A stretch of 64,000 bases of DNA from Mycolicibacterium moriokaense (GCF_003347205.1 NZ_QQBJ01000012.1:248001-312000), one strand, 5' to 3'. Shown: positions 47,610 to 56,699, counted from the first letter of the stretch. Program-made: numbers and translations. Notes: generated by a model not told the origin, from the sequence alone.

Positions 47610-48701
47610 TTATCCCAGCGGCAGCACGACCCCCGCGCCCGTCGGATCGGCGTGCAACTCGACCGACTCGGGCGCGGTGCCGGGCGGCACGTCGTAGGCC
47701 AGTCCGACGTTGACCACGGCCCCGGGCGGGATGTCCACGAATCCGCCGCCGACGTAGAACGTGGCCTCGTCGTCGATGGAGAACACCTGGCCGCCCGCGT
47801 TGAGCTTCTGGAACGTGCCGAGGAACTGACCGGGATCCTGGCTGTCGTTCTGCACCGTGAGTCGCACGACGATGAACTCGCCCACCGCATCCTTGCTGAG
47901 GAACTCGTTCTCGGAGTCGGTGATGGTGGTGCCGGTCTCGACACCGTCGACGGTGAATGTCAGCGGGCCGTCCGTGGCTCCTGCCGCCGGCGGCGGCAGC
48001 GGCGCTTCGGACGCCGACGCCTCCTGCGATGTCGTCGTCTCTTCGGTTGTGGTCGTTGAGGTTTGGCTGCTCGGCGCGGACACGCTGACGGTGTCGGGCT
48101 TGTGGATCACGAACGCGTACACCGCGGCCAGCACCAACAGCACCAGCAGCGCGGCGACGGCGCCGGCGAAGCCAAGCACCAGCTTGCGGTTGTCGACGGG
48201 GGCCGGCGGCTCGGTGCCCGCGGGCGGCTCGACCTCGGGCGGGACAGGCGGCGTCGACGTGGTGGCGTCGGCGTAGGGGGCGGGCTCGCGGGGCGGTTCA
48301 GTCGCGGGTTCGGCCGTCCAGTCGCGCAACGGCACCTTCGTCGTCGGCTGCTCGGTCAGCGGCAGCGGCGCCGGCGCAGCGTTCTCCTCCGGATCGAGGG
48401 GCGGCGGCTCGAACGACCACTCGCGCAGCGGCACCTTGGTGGTGGGGTCATCCAGGGTGGACGGCTCGTCGGTAGCGGACGGTTCGCTTTCGGGCTCCGG
48501 GTCCGGAGCGCGATGGGCCCCGCCGGTGTGCTCGCCGGTGTGCTCGACGGTGGGCGGCGGCGTGGGATAGGGCGCCTGCGGGGTGGGCGGCTGCTGCACG
48601 GGTGAGCGGTGTTCGGTCCATGCCATGCCATCCCAATATCGGAGTTGACCGCCGTGCTCGGGGTCGGGGTACCAGCCTGCGGGGGTGGGCGGTGTCGTCA
48701 T
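47610..48701 (-). CDS. DUF2510/DUF4352 membrane protein
   Basis: A 363-residue protein. The N-terminal DUF2510 motif PPTPAGWYPDPEHGGQLRYW is followed by a long Pro/Glu/Thr-rich disordered part with the repeated TTKVPLR(E/D)W, one transmembrane helix (LVLGFAGAVAALLVLLVLAA), a Thr/Ser-rich linker, and an external DUF4352 (telokin-like) domain ending TGAGVVLPLG. The function is unknown; such proteins are common in the mycobacterial envelope. The ATG at 48701 fits the DUF2510 start. A second DUF4352 protein lies 2 kb away. Confidence 0.8.
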   Translation of the reverse strand: MTTPPTPAGWYPDPEHGGQLRYWDGMAWTEHRSPVQQPPTPQAPYPTPPPTVEHTGEHTGGAHRAPDPEPESEPSATDEPSTLDDPTTKVPLREWSFEPPPLDPEENAAPAPLPLTEQPTTKVPLRDWTAEPATEPPREPAPYADATTSTPPVPPEVEPPAGTEPPAPVDNRKLVLGFAGAVAALLVLLVLAAVYAFVIHKPDTVSVSAPSSQTSTTTTEETTTSQEASASEAPLPPPAAGATDGPLTFTVDGVETGTTITDSENEFLSKDAVGEFIVVRLTVQNDSQDPGQFLGTFQKLNAGGQVFSIDDEATFYVGGGFVDIPPGAVVNVGLAYDVPPGTAPESVELHADPTGAGVVLPLG

Positions 48702-48779
48702 CGGTTGGGGTTCCCTCCGATTGGGCGCACGGGCGCTCAGGCACGGCGACATAGCCGTGGTCAGAACCCTACTGCGAGA

Positions 48780-49490
48780 TCAGCCGCCCATCAGCATTCG
48801 CCACTGATCCAGATTGCTCGCCCGATACACGTAGTTGGTGCGGCGCACCTCCGACAGCGACGCGGACGGCTCCATCGAATACCAGTGCCCCGGGAACACC
48901 GTCGGGTCGCCGGACAGCTGCGCGAGTTGCTGCAGGCTGCGGTACATCTCGTCGACGTCGCCGCCGGGGAAGTCCGTTCGACCGCAGCCCTCGAGGAACA
49001 GCGTGTCGCCGGCGACCAGCCGGCCGTCCAGCAGGAAGCACTGGCTGCCGGGGGTGTGGCCCGGCGTGTGCAGCAGCTCGATCTCGATGTCGCCGACGTT
49101 GACCTTGTCGCCGTGCTCGTGGGCGGTGAGGTCGCTGCGAGCGATGCCGGTGACTCGCGAAACCCAGTCCGCCTCAAGGCTGTTCACGTGCACCGGCACA
49201 CTCTGGCGCTCCAGCAGCTCGGCCAGACCCTTGAGCTCGAAACCCATCATCGACCCGCCGACGTGGTCGGGGTGGTGGTGGGTGACCAGCACGCCGGACA
49301 ACCTCATCCCGTCGGATTCCAGAATGTCGACGAGGTCGTTTGCGGCGTATGCCGGATCGACGACGACGGTGTCGCCGGTCTCACGGTCGCCGATCAGGTA
49401 GGCGAAATTGCGCATCTGCGCGGCGATCATGTCGGAGGCCGCGAAGTCGCGCCCAGACAGCAGCTGCCGGAAGTAGAGCCGATCGGTCAT
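48780..49490 (-). CDS. Metallo-beta-lactamase-fold hydrolase, glyoxalase II-like
   Basis: A 236-residue metallo-hydrolase. The zinc-binding motif THHHPDHVGG (H-x-H-x-D-H) is near residue 70, with HTPGHTPGSQCFLL, VAGDTLFLEGCGRTDFPGGD and VFPGHW completing the site. This is the glyoxalase II / persulfide dioxygenase-like group. The position a little upstream of rpmG2-hadABC agrees with Rv0634c of M. tuberculosis, annotated as a glyoxalase II. It is 9 bases after the NYN-domain gene on the same strand, so the two may form an operon. Confidence 0.88.
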   Translation of the reverse strand: MTDRLYFRQLLSGRDFAASDMIAAQMRNFAYLIGDRETGDTVVVDPAYAANDLVDILESDGMRLSGVLVTHHHPDHVGGSMMGFELKGLAELLERQSVPVHVNSLEADWVSRVTGIARSDLTAHEHGDKVNVGDIEIELLHTPGHTPGSQCFLLDGRLVAGDTLFLEGCGRTDFPGGDVDEMYRSLQQLAQLSGDPTVFPGHWYSMEPSASLSEVRRTNYVYRASNLDQWRMLMGG

Positions 49491-49499
49491 GGGCCCAGC

Positions 49500-50378
49500 C
49501 TAGGGATCCTCTTCTTTGTGCAGGCGCACCATCCGGGTGGTGCTGCTCTCGTCCAGGTCGGCGACGTCGCTGCGCGAGCGCAGGAAGTCGGAGAACGACC
49601 GAAAGCCCAGTGATTTCTCGGAGAACGACGGGTCCATCCGCTTCATCTGCGCCTTGACCGCCGAGTTGTGCAGCCAGTCGGCGTCGTCCTTCTCGTGGCC
49701 GATGCGCAGTGCGCGCTCCAGCAGGCCCGTGGCGGCGGCCTGCGGATCGGCGGGCTCGGGCTCGTCGTCGGGTGCCCTCGACTTGGCGCGCTTGGTCGCT
49801 TTCTTCGGCGGCGGTGCGGCGGTGGGGATCCCGGGCAGCGCGTCGTAGGTGACGAACTCGTCGCAGGCCGCGGCCAGCGACCGGCTGCTGGCGCCGGCCA
49901 CCCCGATGCCGACGACGTAGCGGCCCAGCCGTTTGCACCGCTGCGCCAGCGCGATGTAGTCGGAGTCGCCGCCGACGATGACCACGTGGGTGAGATCCGG
50001 CAGCCGGAACATGTCCTCGACGGCGTCGACGGCCAACCGGATGTCGGCGCCGTTCTTGCCGTAGGCGGCCGCCGGGAACAGCTGCACGAGATCGACCGCC
50101 CGCCCGACCAGCTGGCTCTGGTAGTCGGCGTTGACGTCGGCCGACCAGTCCGCGTAGGCCCGCGTCAGCACCAGCGTGCCGAACGACGACGCGAAGTCGA
50201 TGATGGCCCCGATGTCGACGGTGGCCTTCGTCAGCTTGTCCTTCTCCAACCCGCGGCCCTTGTCCTTCTGGAACGAGTTGCGGCCGTGCACCTGGTCGTA
50301 GCGCGAGATCACGATGTTGTCGAAGTCGAGATAGACCGCCACGCGTGGGGTGTCCGCTGCTACGACCGTGTCCGGCAT
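49500..50378 (-). CDS. NYN-domain (PIN-like) protein with C-terminal OST-HTH-like domain
   Basis: A 292-residue protein. Residues about 12-190 form a NYN/PIN-like nuclease domain with conserved acidic residues in AVYLDFDNI and VVIVGGDSDYIALAQRCKRLG, which suggests RNA cleavage. A Lys/Ala-rich linker leads to a C-terminal domain (LLERALRIGHEKDDADWLHNS, KSLGFRSFSDFLRSRSD) resembling the LOTUS/OST-HTH RNA-binding fold. The target RNA is unknown. It diverges from the DUF4352 gene at 50514. Confidence 0.82.
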   Translation of the reverse strand: MPDTVVAADTPRVAVYLDFDNIVISRYDQVHGRNSFQKDKGRGLEKDKLTKATVDIGAIIDFASSFGTLVLTRAYADWSADVNADYQSQLVGRAVDLVQLFPAAAYGKNGADIRLAVDAVEDMFRLPDLTHVVIVGGDSDYIALAQRCKRLGRYVVGIGVAGASSRSLAAACDEFVTYDALPGIPTAAPPPKKATKRAKSRAPDDEPEPADPQAAATGLLERALRIGHEKDDADWLHNSAVKAQMKRMDPSFSEKSLGFRSFSDFLRSRSDVADLDESSTTRMVRLHKEEDP

Positions 50379-50513
50379 GGGTCTGTCCTATCACAGCCGC
50401 GAGCGCGCACTCGCATCCTGCAAACCGAAGCGTTACCCCTCCCGACGCTGGAACCTGCGTTATTGTCGGTATTGCCGGTCTCTGGCTAATCAGCTCACAG
50501 AAAGAGCCCAGAC

Positions 50514-51158
50514 GTGACCACACCCGCTGGCTGGTATCCGGACCCCGACGGGCCGGGCACACCGCGGCGGCCGGGTTCGAACGCCGTGGTGCTCGCGGGC
50601 ATTGTCGCCGCGGTCGCCGCGGTCGTCGTGCTCGTGGCGGTGGGGGTGGCGGCCGTCGTGCTGACCCTGAAAGCCGGCGATGCGGCCGGCACGCACCGGC
50701 CCTCCGAGGCGGCGGCGGGGACGTCGGCGGTCGCCGGGCAGGGCGCCGGAGTGCAGGCGCGGCAGAACCAGGCGCCGGGCGTGGGTCAGCCGGTGCGCGA
50801 CGGGAACTTCGAGTTCGTCGTCAGCGGCATCGAGCGCGCGCCCGCGGTCGCCGACGCGGGGTTCCCCGAGCTGCAGAAGGTGGCCCAGGGCGAGTTCGTG
50901 CTGGTCAAGATGACGGTCACCAACGTCGGCAGTGCGCCGCAGACGTTCTTCGCCTCGTTCAACACCCTCTCCGACGGCACCACCGAGTTCAGCAGCGACG
51001 ACGAAGCGTGGATCTACCTGGGCAATACGCTGGCCGACCTGAACCCCGGCGACTCGATCGACACCGCCGTGGTGTTCGACGTGCCGGTGGGCACCGATCC
51101 GCAGTCGATCGAACTGCACGACGGGCCGCTCTCTGAGGGCGTAACCGTCGGCCTGTGA
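50514..51158 (+). CDS. Second DUF4352 membrane protein
   Basis: A 214-residue protein. A short DUF2510-like start TTPAGWYPDPDGPG is followed by one transmembrane helix (VVLAGIVAAVAAVVVLVAVG) and a DUF4352 (telokin-like) domain: FEFVVSGIERAP, GEFVLVKMTVTNVGSAPQTFF and IELHDGPLSEGVTVGL. It is a smaller relative of the protein at 47610-48701. The function is unknown; an external ligand- or cell wall-binding role is inferred from the family. A hairpin terminator follows four bases after the stop. Confidence 0.82.
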   Translation: MTTPAGWYPDPDGPGTPRRPGSNAVVLAGIVAAVAAVVVLVAVGVAAVVLTLKAGDAAGTHRPSEAAAGTSAVAGQGAGVQARQNQAPGVGQPVRDGNFEFVVSGIERAPAVADAGFPELQKVAQGEFVLVKMTVTNVGSAPQTFFASFNTLSDGTTEFSSDDEAWIYLGNTLADLNPGDSIDTAVVFDVPVGTDPQSIELHDGPLSEGVTVGL

Positions 51159-51162
51159 CGCG

Positions 51163-51178
51163 GTTTGGCGAGCCAAAC
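51163..51178 (+). terminator. Stem-loop after the DUF4352 gene
   Basis: GTTTGGC (51163-51169) and GCCAAAC (51172-51178) form a 7-bp stem with a two-base centre (GA), starting a few bases after the stop. The stem is very tight and has no U run. Confidence 0.4.
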
Positions 51179-51194
51179 GCCGAGAATGTACCCT
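51165..51194 (+). promoter_or_regulatory. Promoter-like hexamers before tRNA-Thr
   Basis: TTGGCG (51165-51170) and TACCCT (51189-51194, TANNNT type) are 18 bases apart; transcription would begin near 51201, about 28 bases before the tRNA. The -35 lies within the preceding stem-loop, which is unusual. Confidence 0.35.
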
Positions 51195-51200
51195 CTTTAG

Positions 51201-51226
51201 GGCCCGCGGTCATGACTGCGCGGGCC
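51201..51226 (+). other. Hairpin in the 5' leader of tRNA-Thr
   Basis: GGCCCGCG (51201-51208) and CGCGGGCC (51219-51226) are perfect 8-bp arms with a 10-base loop, ending two bases before the tRNA. It may mark a processing stem of the primary transcript. Confidence 0.45.
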
Positions 51227-51228
51227 AG

Positions 51229-51301
51229 GCCCCCTTAGCTCAGTCGGTAGAGCGTTTCCATGGTAAGGAAAAGGTCAACGGTTCGATTCCGTTAGGGGGC
51301 T
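51229..51301 (+). tRNA. tRNA-Thr (anticodon GGT)
   Basis: A 73-base cloverleaf. The acceptor GCCCCCT pairs with AGGGGGC, the D-arm is AGCTCAGTCGGTAGAGC, the anticodon stem TTTCC/GGAAA has loop ATGGTAA with anticodon GGT, and the T-arm contains GGTTCGATTCC. The terminal T is the discriminator; CCA is not encoded. It is the first RNA of the tRNA-Thr/tRNA-Met/rpmG2 group. Confidence 0.96.
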
Positions 51302-51331
51302 CGGTGGCCGCCGAAGGGCGGTGCAGGACCA

Positions 51332-51405
<74 letters not shown>

Positions 51406-51421
51406 CAAGACAAGAAGCAGG

Positions 51422-51436
51422 GGAAGCTCGGCTTCC
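51422..51436 (+). other. Short stem between tRNA-Met and rpmG2
   Basis: GGAAGC (51422-51427) and GCTTCC (51431-51436) form a 6-bp stem with a three-base loop, 22 bases before the rpmG2 start. It may be a processing site between tRNA and mRNA. Confidence 0.3.
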
Positions 51437-51458
51437 GGATCACAGGGAGACAGCTGAC

Positions 51459-51626
51459 GTGGCGTCCAGTACCGACGTACGGCCGAAGATCACTTTGGCG
51501 TGCGAGGTGTGCAAACACCGCAACTACATCACCAAGAAGAACCGCAGAAACGATCCCGACCGGCTCGAGATCAAGAAGTTCTGCCCGAACTGCGGCAAGC
51601 ATCAGGCTCACAAAGAGTCGCGCTGA
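51459..51626 (+). CDS. rpmG2: 50S ribosomal protein L33, zinc-binding form
   Basis: A 55-residue protein encoded between tRNA-Met and had[21 protein letters not shown] at the start, followed by [16 protein letters not shown]. The two C-x2-C pairs (CEVC, CPNC) show the zinc-containing L33; mycobacteria also have a zinc-free paralogue elsewhere. The start is GTG at 51459, with AGGGAGA 8 bases upstream. The gene order rpmG2-hadA-hadB-hadC agrees with M. tuberculosis Rv0634B-Rv0637. Confidence 0.95.
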   Translation: MASSTDVRPKITLACEVCKHRNYITKKNRRNDPDRLEIKKFCPNCGKHQAHKESR

Positions 51627-51662
51627 CCGACGGCCTCTGGGGGTTTTGCCGGGGACTTTAGG

Positions 51663-51679
51663 TAGGTTGACTAACCGTG
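51663..51679 (+). promoter_or_regulatory. Possible leaderless promoter of hadA
   Basis: TAGGTT (51663-51668, TANNNT type) lies eight bases before the GTG start and no Shine-Dalgarno sequence is present, so transcription may begin at or just before the start codon. Confidence 0.35.
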
Positions 51680-52162
51680 TCGTCGTTCTTGGACAGCCTG
51701 GTCGGGTTGCGGTACCGGTATCCCGACCATTACGTGGTCGGTCGGGAGAAGATCCGCGAGTATGCGGTAGCGGTCAAGAATGAGGACGCCTCGTTTCAGG
51801 ATGAAGAGGCGGCCGCAGAGCTGGGCTACGATGCGCTGCTGGCGCCGCTGACATTCATCTCCGTCTTCGGCTACACCGCGCAGCTGGCGATGTTTCACCA
51901 CAACAACATCGCCATCACGGATGCCAAGATCGTGCAGGTCGACCAGGAGCTGAGGTTTCTGATGCCGGTCAAGGCCGGGGACCGCCTCTACTGCGACGTC
52001 GAGGTGACTTCGGTGCGGCAGTCGTTCGGCGCGGACATCATCGTGACCAAGAACGTCGTGAGCAACGACAAGGGCGAAGTGGTACAGGAGGCCTACACGA
52101 CCCTCGCGGGGCGTACGGCCGATGACGGAAAAGAAGGTGGCTTTAGCGATGGCACTGCGTGA
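51677..52162 (+). CDS. hadA: (3R)-hydroxyacyl-ACP dehydratase subunit HadA
   Basis: A 161-residue hot-dog-fold protein, the stabilising, acyl-chain-binding subunit of the FAS-II dehydratase heterodimer HadAB that dehydrates 3-hydroxyacyl-AcpM in mycolic acid elongation. It shows SFLDSLVGLRYRYPDHYVVG, LLAPLTFISVFGY and KNVVSNDKGEVVQEAYTTL. The start is GTG 51677, with no ribosome site; a TAGGTT hexamer at 51663-51668 suggests a leaderless mRNA. The 3' end overlaps hadB by 14 bases. Confidence 0.96.
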   Translation: MSSFLDSLVGLRYRYPDHYVVGREKIREYAVAVKNEDASFQDEEAAAELGYDALLAPLTFISVFGYTAQLAMFHHNNIAITDAKIVQVDQELRFLMPVKAGDRLYCDVEVTSVRQSFGADIIVTKNVVSNDKGEVVQEAYTTLAGRTADDGKEGGFSDGTA

Positions 52163-52577
52163 GTTCGACTCCGTGAACAAGGGGGACGAGCTTCCCGAAA
52201 AGGTGATTCAGCTGACCCGGCAGGACCTGGTCAACTACGCCGGCGTCTCAGGCGACCTCAACCCGATCCACTGGGACGACGAGATCGCCAAGCAGGTCGG
52301 CCTGGACACCGCGATCGCGCACGGCATGCTGACCATGGGTCTGGGCGGCGGGTATGTCACCTCGTGGGTCGGCGACCCCGCCGCGGTCACCGAGTACAAC
52401 GTGCGTTTCACCGCCGTGGTGCCGGTGCCCAACGACGGCATCGGCGCCGAGATCGTGTTCACCGGCAAGGTGAAATCCGTTGACCCGGAGACGAAGTCGG
52501 TCACCATCGCGCTGTCGGCAACCAGCGGTGGCAAGAAGATCTTCGGCCGCGCCGTTGCCAGCGCGAAGCTGGCCTGA
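52149..52577 (+). CDS. hadB: (3R)-hydroxyacyl-ACP dehydratase catalytic subunit HadB
   Basis: A 142-residue catalytic subunit shared by the HadAB and HadBC dehydratases. The hydratase-2 motif is in YAGVSGDLNPIHWDDEIA, with the catalytic Asp36 and His41. The ending KKIFGRAVASAKLA is as in M. tuberculosis. The ATG at 52149 (MALREFDSV) was chosen because it matches the known start; the frame also opens at 52122 inside hadA. It overlaps hadA and lies 11 bases before hadC. Confidence 0.97.
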   Translation: MALREFDSVNKGDELPEKVIQLTRQDLVNYAGVSGDLNPIHWDDEIAKQVGLDTAIAHGMLTMGLGGGYVTSWVGDPAAVTEYNVRFTAVVPVPNDGIGAEIVFTGKVKSVDPETKSVTIALSATSGGKKIFGRAVASAKLA

Positions 52578-52588
52578 GGCCCGCGCGC

Positions 52589-53146
52589 ATGGCTATCAAA
52601 ACCAACGTGCTGGGAATGGTCTACAACCACCCGGACTACTTCGTGATCGGTCGCGAGAAGATTCGCGAGTACGCCGCCGCCATCAAGTCCGACGACCCGG
52701 CGCACTTCGACGAGGCCGCCGCCGCCGATCTCGGGCACCTGGCGCTGGTGGCACCGCCGACGTTCATCTCGACGCTGGCGCTGATCATGCAGCGCGACTT
52801 CTTCCGCAAGGTCGACACCGGGTTCGAGACCATGCAGATCGTGCAGGTGGACCAGAAGTTCCTGTACCACAAGCCGATGCTCGCCGGGGACAAGGTGTGG
52901 GGCCGCATGGAGGTCGTCTCGGTGAACGAACGGTTCGGCGCCGACATCGTTCAGACCCGGAACCTGGCGCTCGACGAGAAGGGGGAACTCTTTCTCGAAG
53001 CGTTCACCACGCTGATGGGCCACGAGGGCGATAACTCGGTGTCGCTGAAGTACGACCTGGAAACCGGCCAGGTCGTGCGCACGGCCGCCAAGGTCGACCC
53101 CGTCGACCCGGTATCGGCCGGCGACGCCGAAGCAAAGCCGGATTAG
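52589..53146 (+). CDS. hadC: (3R)-hydroxyacyl-ACP dehydratase subunit HadC
   Basis: A 185-residue paralogue of HadA that partners HadB for late, long-chain mycolate elongation. It shows VLGMVYNHPDYFVIGREKIRE, APPTFISTLALIMQ and LALDEKGELFLEAFTTLMGH. The C-terminal 20 residues (PVDPVSAGDAEAKPD) are variable. It is last in the hadABC operon; the tRNA-Trp gene follows after 161 bases. Confidence 0.96.
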   Translation: MAIKTNVLGMVYNHPDYFVIGREKIREYAAAIKSDDPAHFDEAAAADLGHLALVAPPTFISTLALIMQRDFFRKVDTGFETMQIVQVDQKFLYHKPMLAGDKVWGRMEVVSVNERFGADIVQTRNLALDEKGELFLEAFTTLMGHEGDNSVSLKYDLETGQVVRTAAKVDPVDPVSAGDAEAKPD

Positions 53147-53307
53147 TAACTCGGACCTGGCCCGATGTACACTCGGACCTCGGGATTCTCCCAGTCAAGC
53201 GCGCTGTCCGTCGGTTTGAAGATCGGCCGATCGGGGAGCGCGCAAATTGTGTGAGTCCCGTGCGGGGTGATGACCTGCCGGCAAGGTGCCAGCAGTGTTA
53301 TCCATGA

Positions 53308-53380
<73 letters not shown>

Positions 53381-53449
53381 CTCAACTGAATACTCGACAA
53401 GTGTGGACACTGGAAGGTGACCCCACACAACACAGATGAAAGGCATGCG

Positions 53450-53821
53450 GTGAGCGACGAGCCCGAAGGCACCGGCTCCGTGGTGACGCAGCCGGCGCGA
53501 CCCACCGGTAAGCGGTCCCGGCGCGGCGGTGCCGACGACGCCGCCTCGACCAGCGCGCAGGAAGCGCCCGCCATCGAGGATGCCGGCAAGGGCAAGAAGA
53601 AGACCAAGAAAGCCGCCAAGGGACCGCGCCGCAACCCCATCGCGTACGTCATCAACTACCTGCGCGAGGTCATCGGCGAGCTGCGCAAGGTCATCTGGCC
53701 GAACCGCAATCAGATGGTCACCTACACCGTCGTCGTACTGGTCTTTCTGGCGTTCATGGTGGCGCTGATCGGCCTGGTCGACCTCGGCGTGGCCAAGCTG
53801 GTGATGATGGTGTTCGGCTGA
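53450..53821 (+). CDS. secE: Protein translocase subunit SecE
   Basis: A 123-residue protein: a long charged, Ala/Lys-rich cytoplasmic extension (about 1-70) typical of mycobacteria, then the amphipathic helix [21 protein letters not shown] and one transmembrane helix ([16 protein letters not shown]). It is part of the SecYEG channel. The GTG at 53450 follows AAAGG by six bases and gives the MSDE-type start of the M. tuberculosis protein; the earlier GTG at 53417 is less likely. It is followed by nusG after 25 bases. Confidence 0.93.
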   Translation: MSDEPEGTGSVVTQPARPTGKRSRRGGADDAASTSAQEAPAIEDAGKGKKKTKKAAKGPRRNPIAYVINYLREVIGELRKVIWPNRNQMVTYTVVVLVFLAFMVALIGLVDLGVAKLVMMVFG

Positions 53822-53843
53822 CCAGGATTATTGAGAGGACTGA

Positions 53844-54650
<807 letters not shown>

Positions 54651-54674
54651 CTCTAGAGAGGAACACCACCACCC

Positions 54675-55103
54675 ATGGCCCCGAAGAAGAAAGTCGCCGG
54701 GCTGATCAAGTTGCAGATCCAGGCCGGGCAGGCCAACCCCGCCCCGCCGGTCGGTCCCGCACTCGGCCAGCACGGCGTCAACATCATGGAGTTCTGCAAG
54801 GCGTACAACGCCGCGACGGAGAACCAGCGCGGCAACGTCATCCCCGTGGAGATCACCGTCTACGAGGATCGCAGCTTCACGTTCGCCCTGAAGACCCCGC
54901 CCGCGGCCAAGCTGCTGCTCAAGGCCGCAGGGGTGCAGAAGGGCTCGGGCGAGCCGCACAAGACCAAGGTCGCCAAGGTGACCTGGGACCAGGTGCGCGA
55001 GATCGCCGAGACCAAGAAGGAAGACCTCAACGCCAACGACGTCGACGCGGCGTCGAAGATCATCGCCGGCACGGCCAGGTCGATGGGGATCACCGTCGAA
55101 TAG
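54675..55103 (+). CDS. rplK: 50S ribosomal protein L11
   Basis: A 142-residue ribosomal protein in the GTPase-associated centre. It has the canonical [41 protein letters not shown] and a C-terminal RNA-binding half with [13 protein letters not shown]. The ATG at 54675 has AGAGAGGA about 12 bases upstream. It is separated from rplA by 101 bases, long enough to hold the L1 autoregulatory mRNA site known in other bacteria; I could not confirm the structure here. Confidence 0.97.
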   Translation: MAPKKKVAGLIKLQIQAGQANPAPPVGPALGQHGVNIMEFCKAYNAATENQRGNVIPVEITVYEDRSFTFALKTPPAAKLLLKAAGVQKGSGEPHKTKVAKVTWDQVREIAETKKEDLNANDVDAASKIIAGTARSMGITVE

Positions 55104-55204
55104 TTCGACGGACCCCGTGGCCGAGAAGCGAATGCGGATCGGCCCGAAAAGTGGGAGAGCTGGCATCGGCTCGCCAACCACAACTCATCAATTAGGAGAC
55201 ACCA

Positions 55205-55912
55205 ATGAGCAAGACCAGCAAGGCATATCGCGAAGCCGCCGAGAAGGTGGACAGGGAGCGGCTGTACTCGCCGCTGGAGGCCGCGAAGCTGGCCAAGGAG
55301 ACGTCGTCGAAGAAGCAGGACGCGACCGTCGAGGTCGCCATCCGGCTCGGCGTCGACCCCCGCAAGGCCGACCAGATGGTGCGCGGCACCGTCAACCTGC
55401 CGCACGGCACCGGTAAGACGGCCCGCGTCGCGGTGTTCGCCGTGGGCGACAAGGCCGCCGAGGCCGAGGCCGCCGGGGCCGACATCGTCGGCAGCGACGA
55501 CCTGATCGAGAAGATCCAGGGCGGTTTCCTGGACTTCGACGCCGCGATCGCCACCCCCGACCAGATGGCCAAGGTCGGCCGCATCGCCCGCATCCTCGGG
55601 CCGCGCGGGCTGATGCCCAACCCGAAGACCGGCACCGTGACGCCCGACATCACCAAGGCGGTCAACGACATCAAGGGCGGCAAGATCAACTTCCGCGTGG
55701 ACAAGCAGGCCAACCTGCACTTCATCATCGGCAAGGCATCCTTCGACGAGAAGTCGCTGGCCGAGAACTACGGCGCTGCGATCGACGAGATCCTGCGGGC
55801 CAAGCCGTCGTCGTCCAAGGGCCGCTACTTGAAGAAGATCGTCGTCTCGACGACCACGGGCCCCGGCATCCCGGTCGACCCGGCGGTCACCCGCAACTTC
55901 GCCGAGGCCTAG
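55205..55912 (+). CDS. rplA: 50S ribosomal protein L1
   Basis: A 235-residue ribosomal protein of the L1 stalk, with [20 protein letters not shown] at its start, [15 protein letters not shown] and the C-terminal [21 protein letters not shown]. The ATG at 55205 follows AGGAGA. In M. tuberculosis the methyltransferase gene mmaA4 follows next; here about 7.5 kb of accessory genes intervene. Confidence 0.97.
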   Translation: MSKTSKAYREAAEKVDRERLYSPLEAAKLAKETSSKKQDATVEVAIRLGVDPRKADQMVRGTVNLPHGTGKTARVAVFAVGDKAAEAEAAGADIVGSDDLIEKIQGGFLDFDAAIATPDQMAKVGRIARILGPRGLMPNPKTGTVTPDITKAVNDIKGGKINFRVDKQANLHFIIGKASFDEKSLAENYGAAIDEILRAKPSSSKGRYLKKIVVSTTTGPGIPVDPAVTRNFAEA

Positions 55913-55915
55913 TCC

Positions 55916-56602
55916 TTGTTTGCGCGAGCGTGCGTGTTTGCACACGACACGCCGCGCCTAGGCGTACAACTGTGCACGCTCGCGGTGCTTCTGGCGACGG
56001 CATTTGTGTTGGCACCCGTTGCCGGTGCGGAGCCCGCGACTGCCGAGCAGGCGGGCTTCGTCGACATCCGCAGCGTCGTCCCCGACGCCGTCGTGGACCT
56101 GCGGTATGCGACCGCGGACAACTTCGTCGGCAGGCCGCTGTATCCGGCGGATGCGCGCTGCCTCGTGCACGAGTCGCTGGCGCCGGGGCTAGCCAAGGCC
56201 GCCGACGCCTTCCGCGCGCGCGGCGCGAAGCTGGTGTTCTGGGACTGCTATCGCCCGCACGCGGTGCAGGTGGAGATGTTCGAGGCGGTGCCCGACGCGA
56301 ACTGGGTGGCCAAGCCGGGCACCCAGGCGCGCAGCCACGAGTCGGGCCGCTCGGTGGACGTGACGCTGGCCGACGCGCGCGACGGCAGCCTCGTCGACAT
56401 GGGCACCGGGTTCGACGACTTCACCGCCAAGGCCAAGGCCTACGCGACCGACGGGGTGTCCGCGCCACAGCAGGCCAACCGGAAGTGGCTGCGCGACGGG
56501 ATGGCCGCGGGCGGGCTCACGGTGTACTCCGGCGAGTGGTGGCACTTCGACGGCCCCGACGCCGGCGTCGGTCAGCCGATCCTCGACGTGCCACTTTCCT
56601 AG
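55916..56602 (+). CDS. Exported M15-type D-Ala-D-Ala dipeptidase-like protein (VanX family)
   Basis: A 228-residue zinc peptidase. The fold markers are VVDLRYATADNFVG, LVFWDCYRPHAVQVEMF, the metal-binding SHESGRSVDVTLAD (S-x-H-x6-D) and the C-terminal EWWHFD. These match VanX/DdpX-type dipeptidases. A signal peptide-like segment (LAVLLATAFVLAPVAGA) suggests export. The start is uncertain: TTG at 55916, just after the rplA stop, with GAGG upstream, or GTG at 55985, which would start inside the hydrophobic stretch. The first residues are encoded by the left copy of a 66-bp inverted repeat that brackets the gene, a sign that it was inserted here. Confidence 0.78.
   Translation: MFARACVFAHDTPRLGVQLCTLAVLLATAFVLAPVAGAEPATAEQAGFVDIRSVVPDAVVDLRYATADNFVGRPLYPADARCLVHESLAPGLAKAADAFRARGAKLVFWDCYRPHAVQVEMFEAVPDANWVAKPGTQARSHESGRSVDVTLADARDGSLVDMGTGFDDFTAKAKAYATDGVSAPQQANRKWLRDGMAAGGLTVYSGEWWHFDGPDAGVGQPILDVPLS
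55923..55988 (+). repeat. 66-bp palindrome-ended repeat, left copy
   Basis: It begins CGCGAGCGTGCG and ends with ACGCTCGCGGTGC; the two ends are near-perfect inverted repeats (11 of 12). It is 59/66 identical, by hand alignment, to the reverse complement of the copy at 56614-56679. It covers the first codons of the M15 peptidase. Confidence 0.8.
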
Positions 56603-56613
56603 CGGCTCACCCC

Positions 56614-56679
56614 GCACCGCGAGCGTGCGCAGTTGTACACAAAGGTGCGGCGTGTTGCGTGCAAACACGCACGCTCGCG
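56614..56679 (-). repeat. 66-bp palindrome-ended repeat, right copy (inverted)
   Basis: The inverted partner of the left copy, with perfect 12-bp ends CGCGAGCGTGCG and CGCACGCTCGCG. It starts 12 bases after the M15 peptidase stop. The size and ends resemble a miniature inverted-repeat or REP-like element of mycobacteria; no transposase is nearby. Confidence 0.8.
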
Positions 56680-56699
56680 GTGCCGGGGTGACCTAACCG

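Noticed and set aside
53149-53180. ACTCGGACCT repeated twice behind hadC
   Set aside because: Two 10-base copies 22 bases apart in a tRNA upstream region are too few to call an array or an operator.
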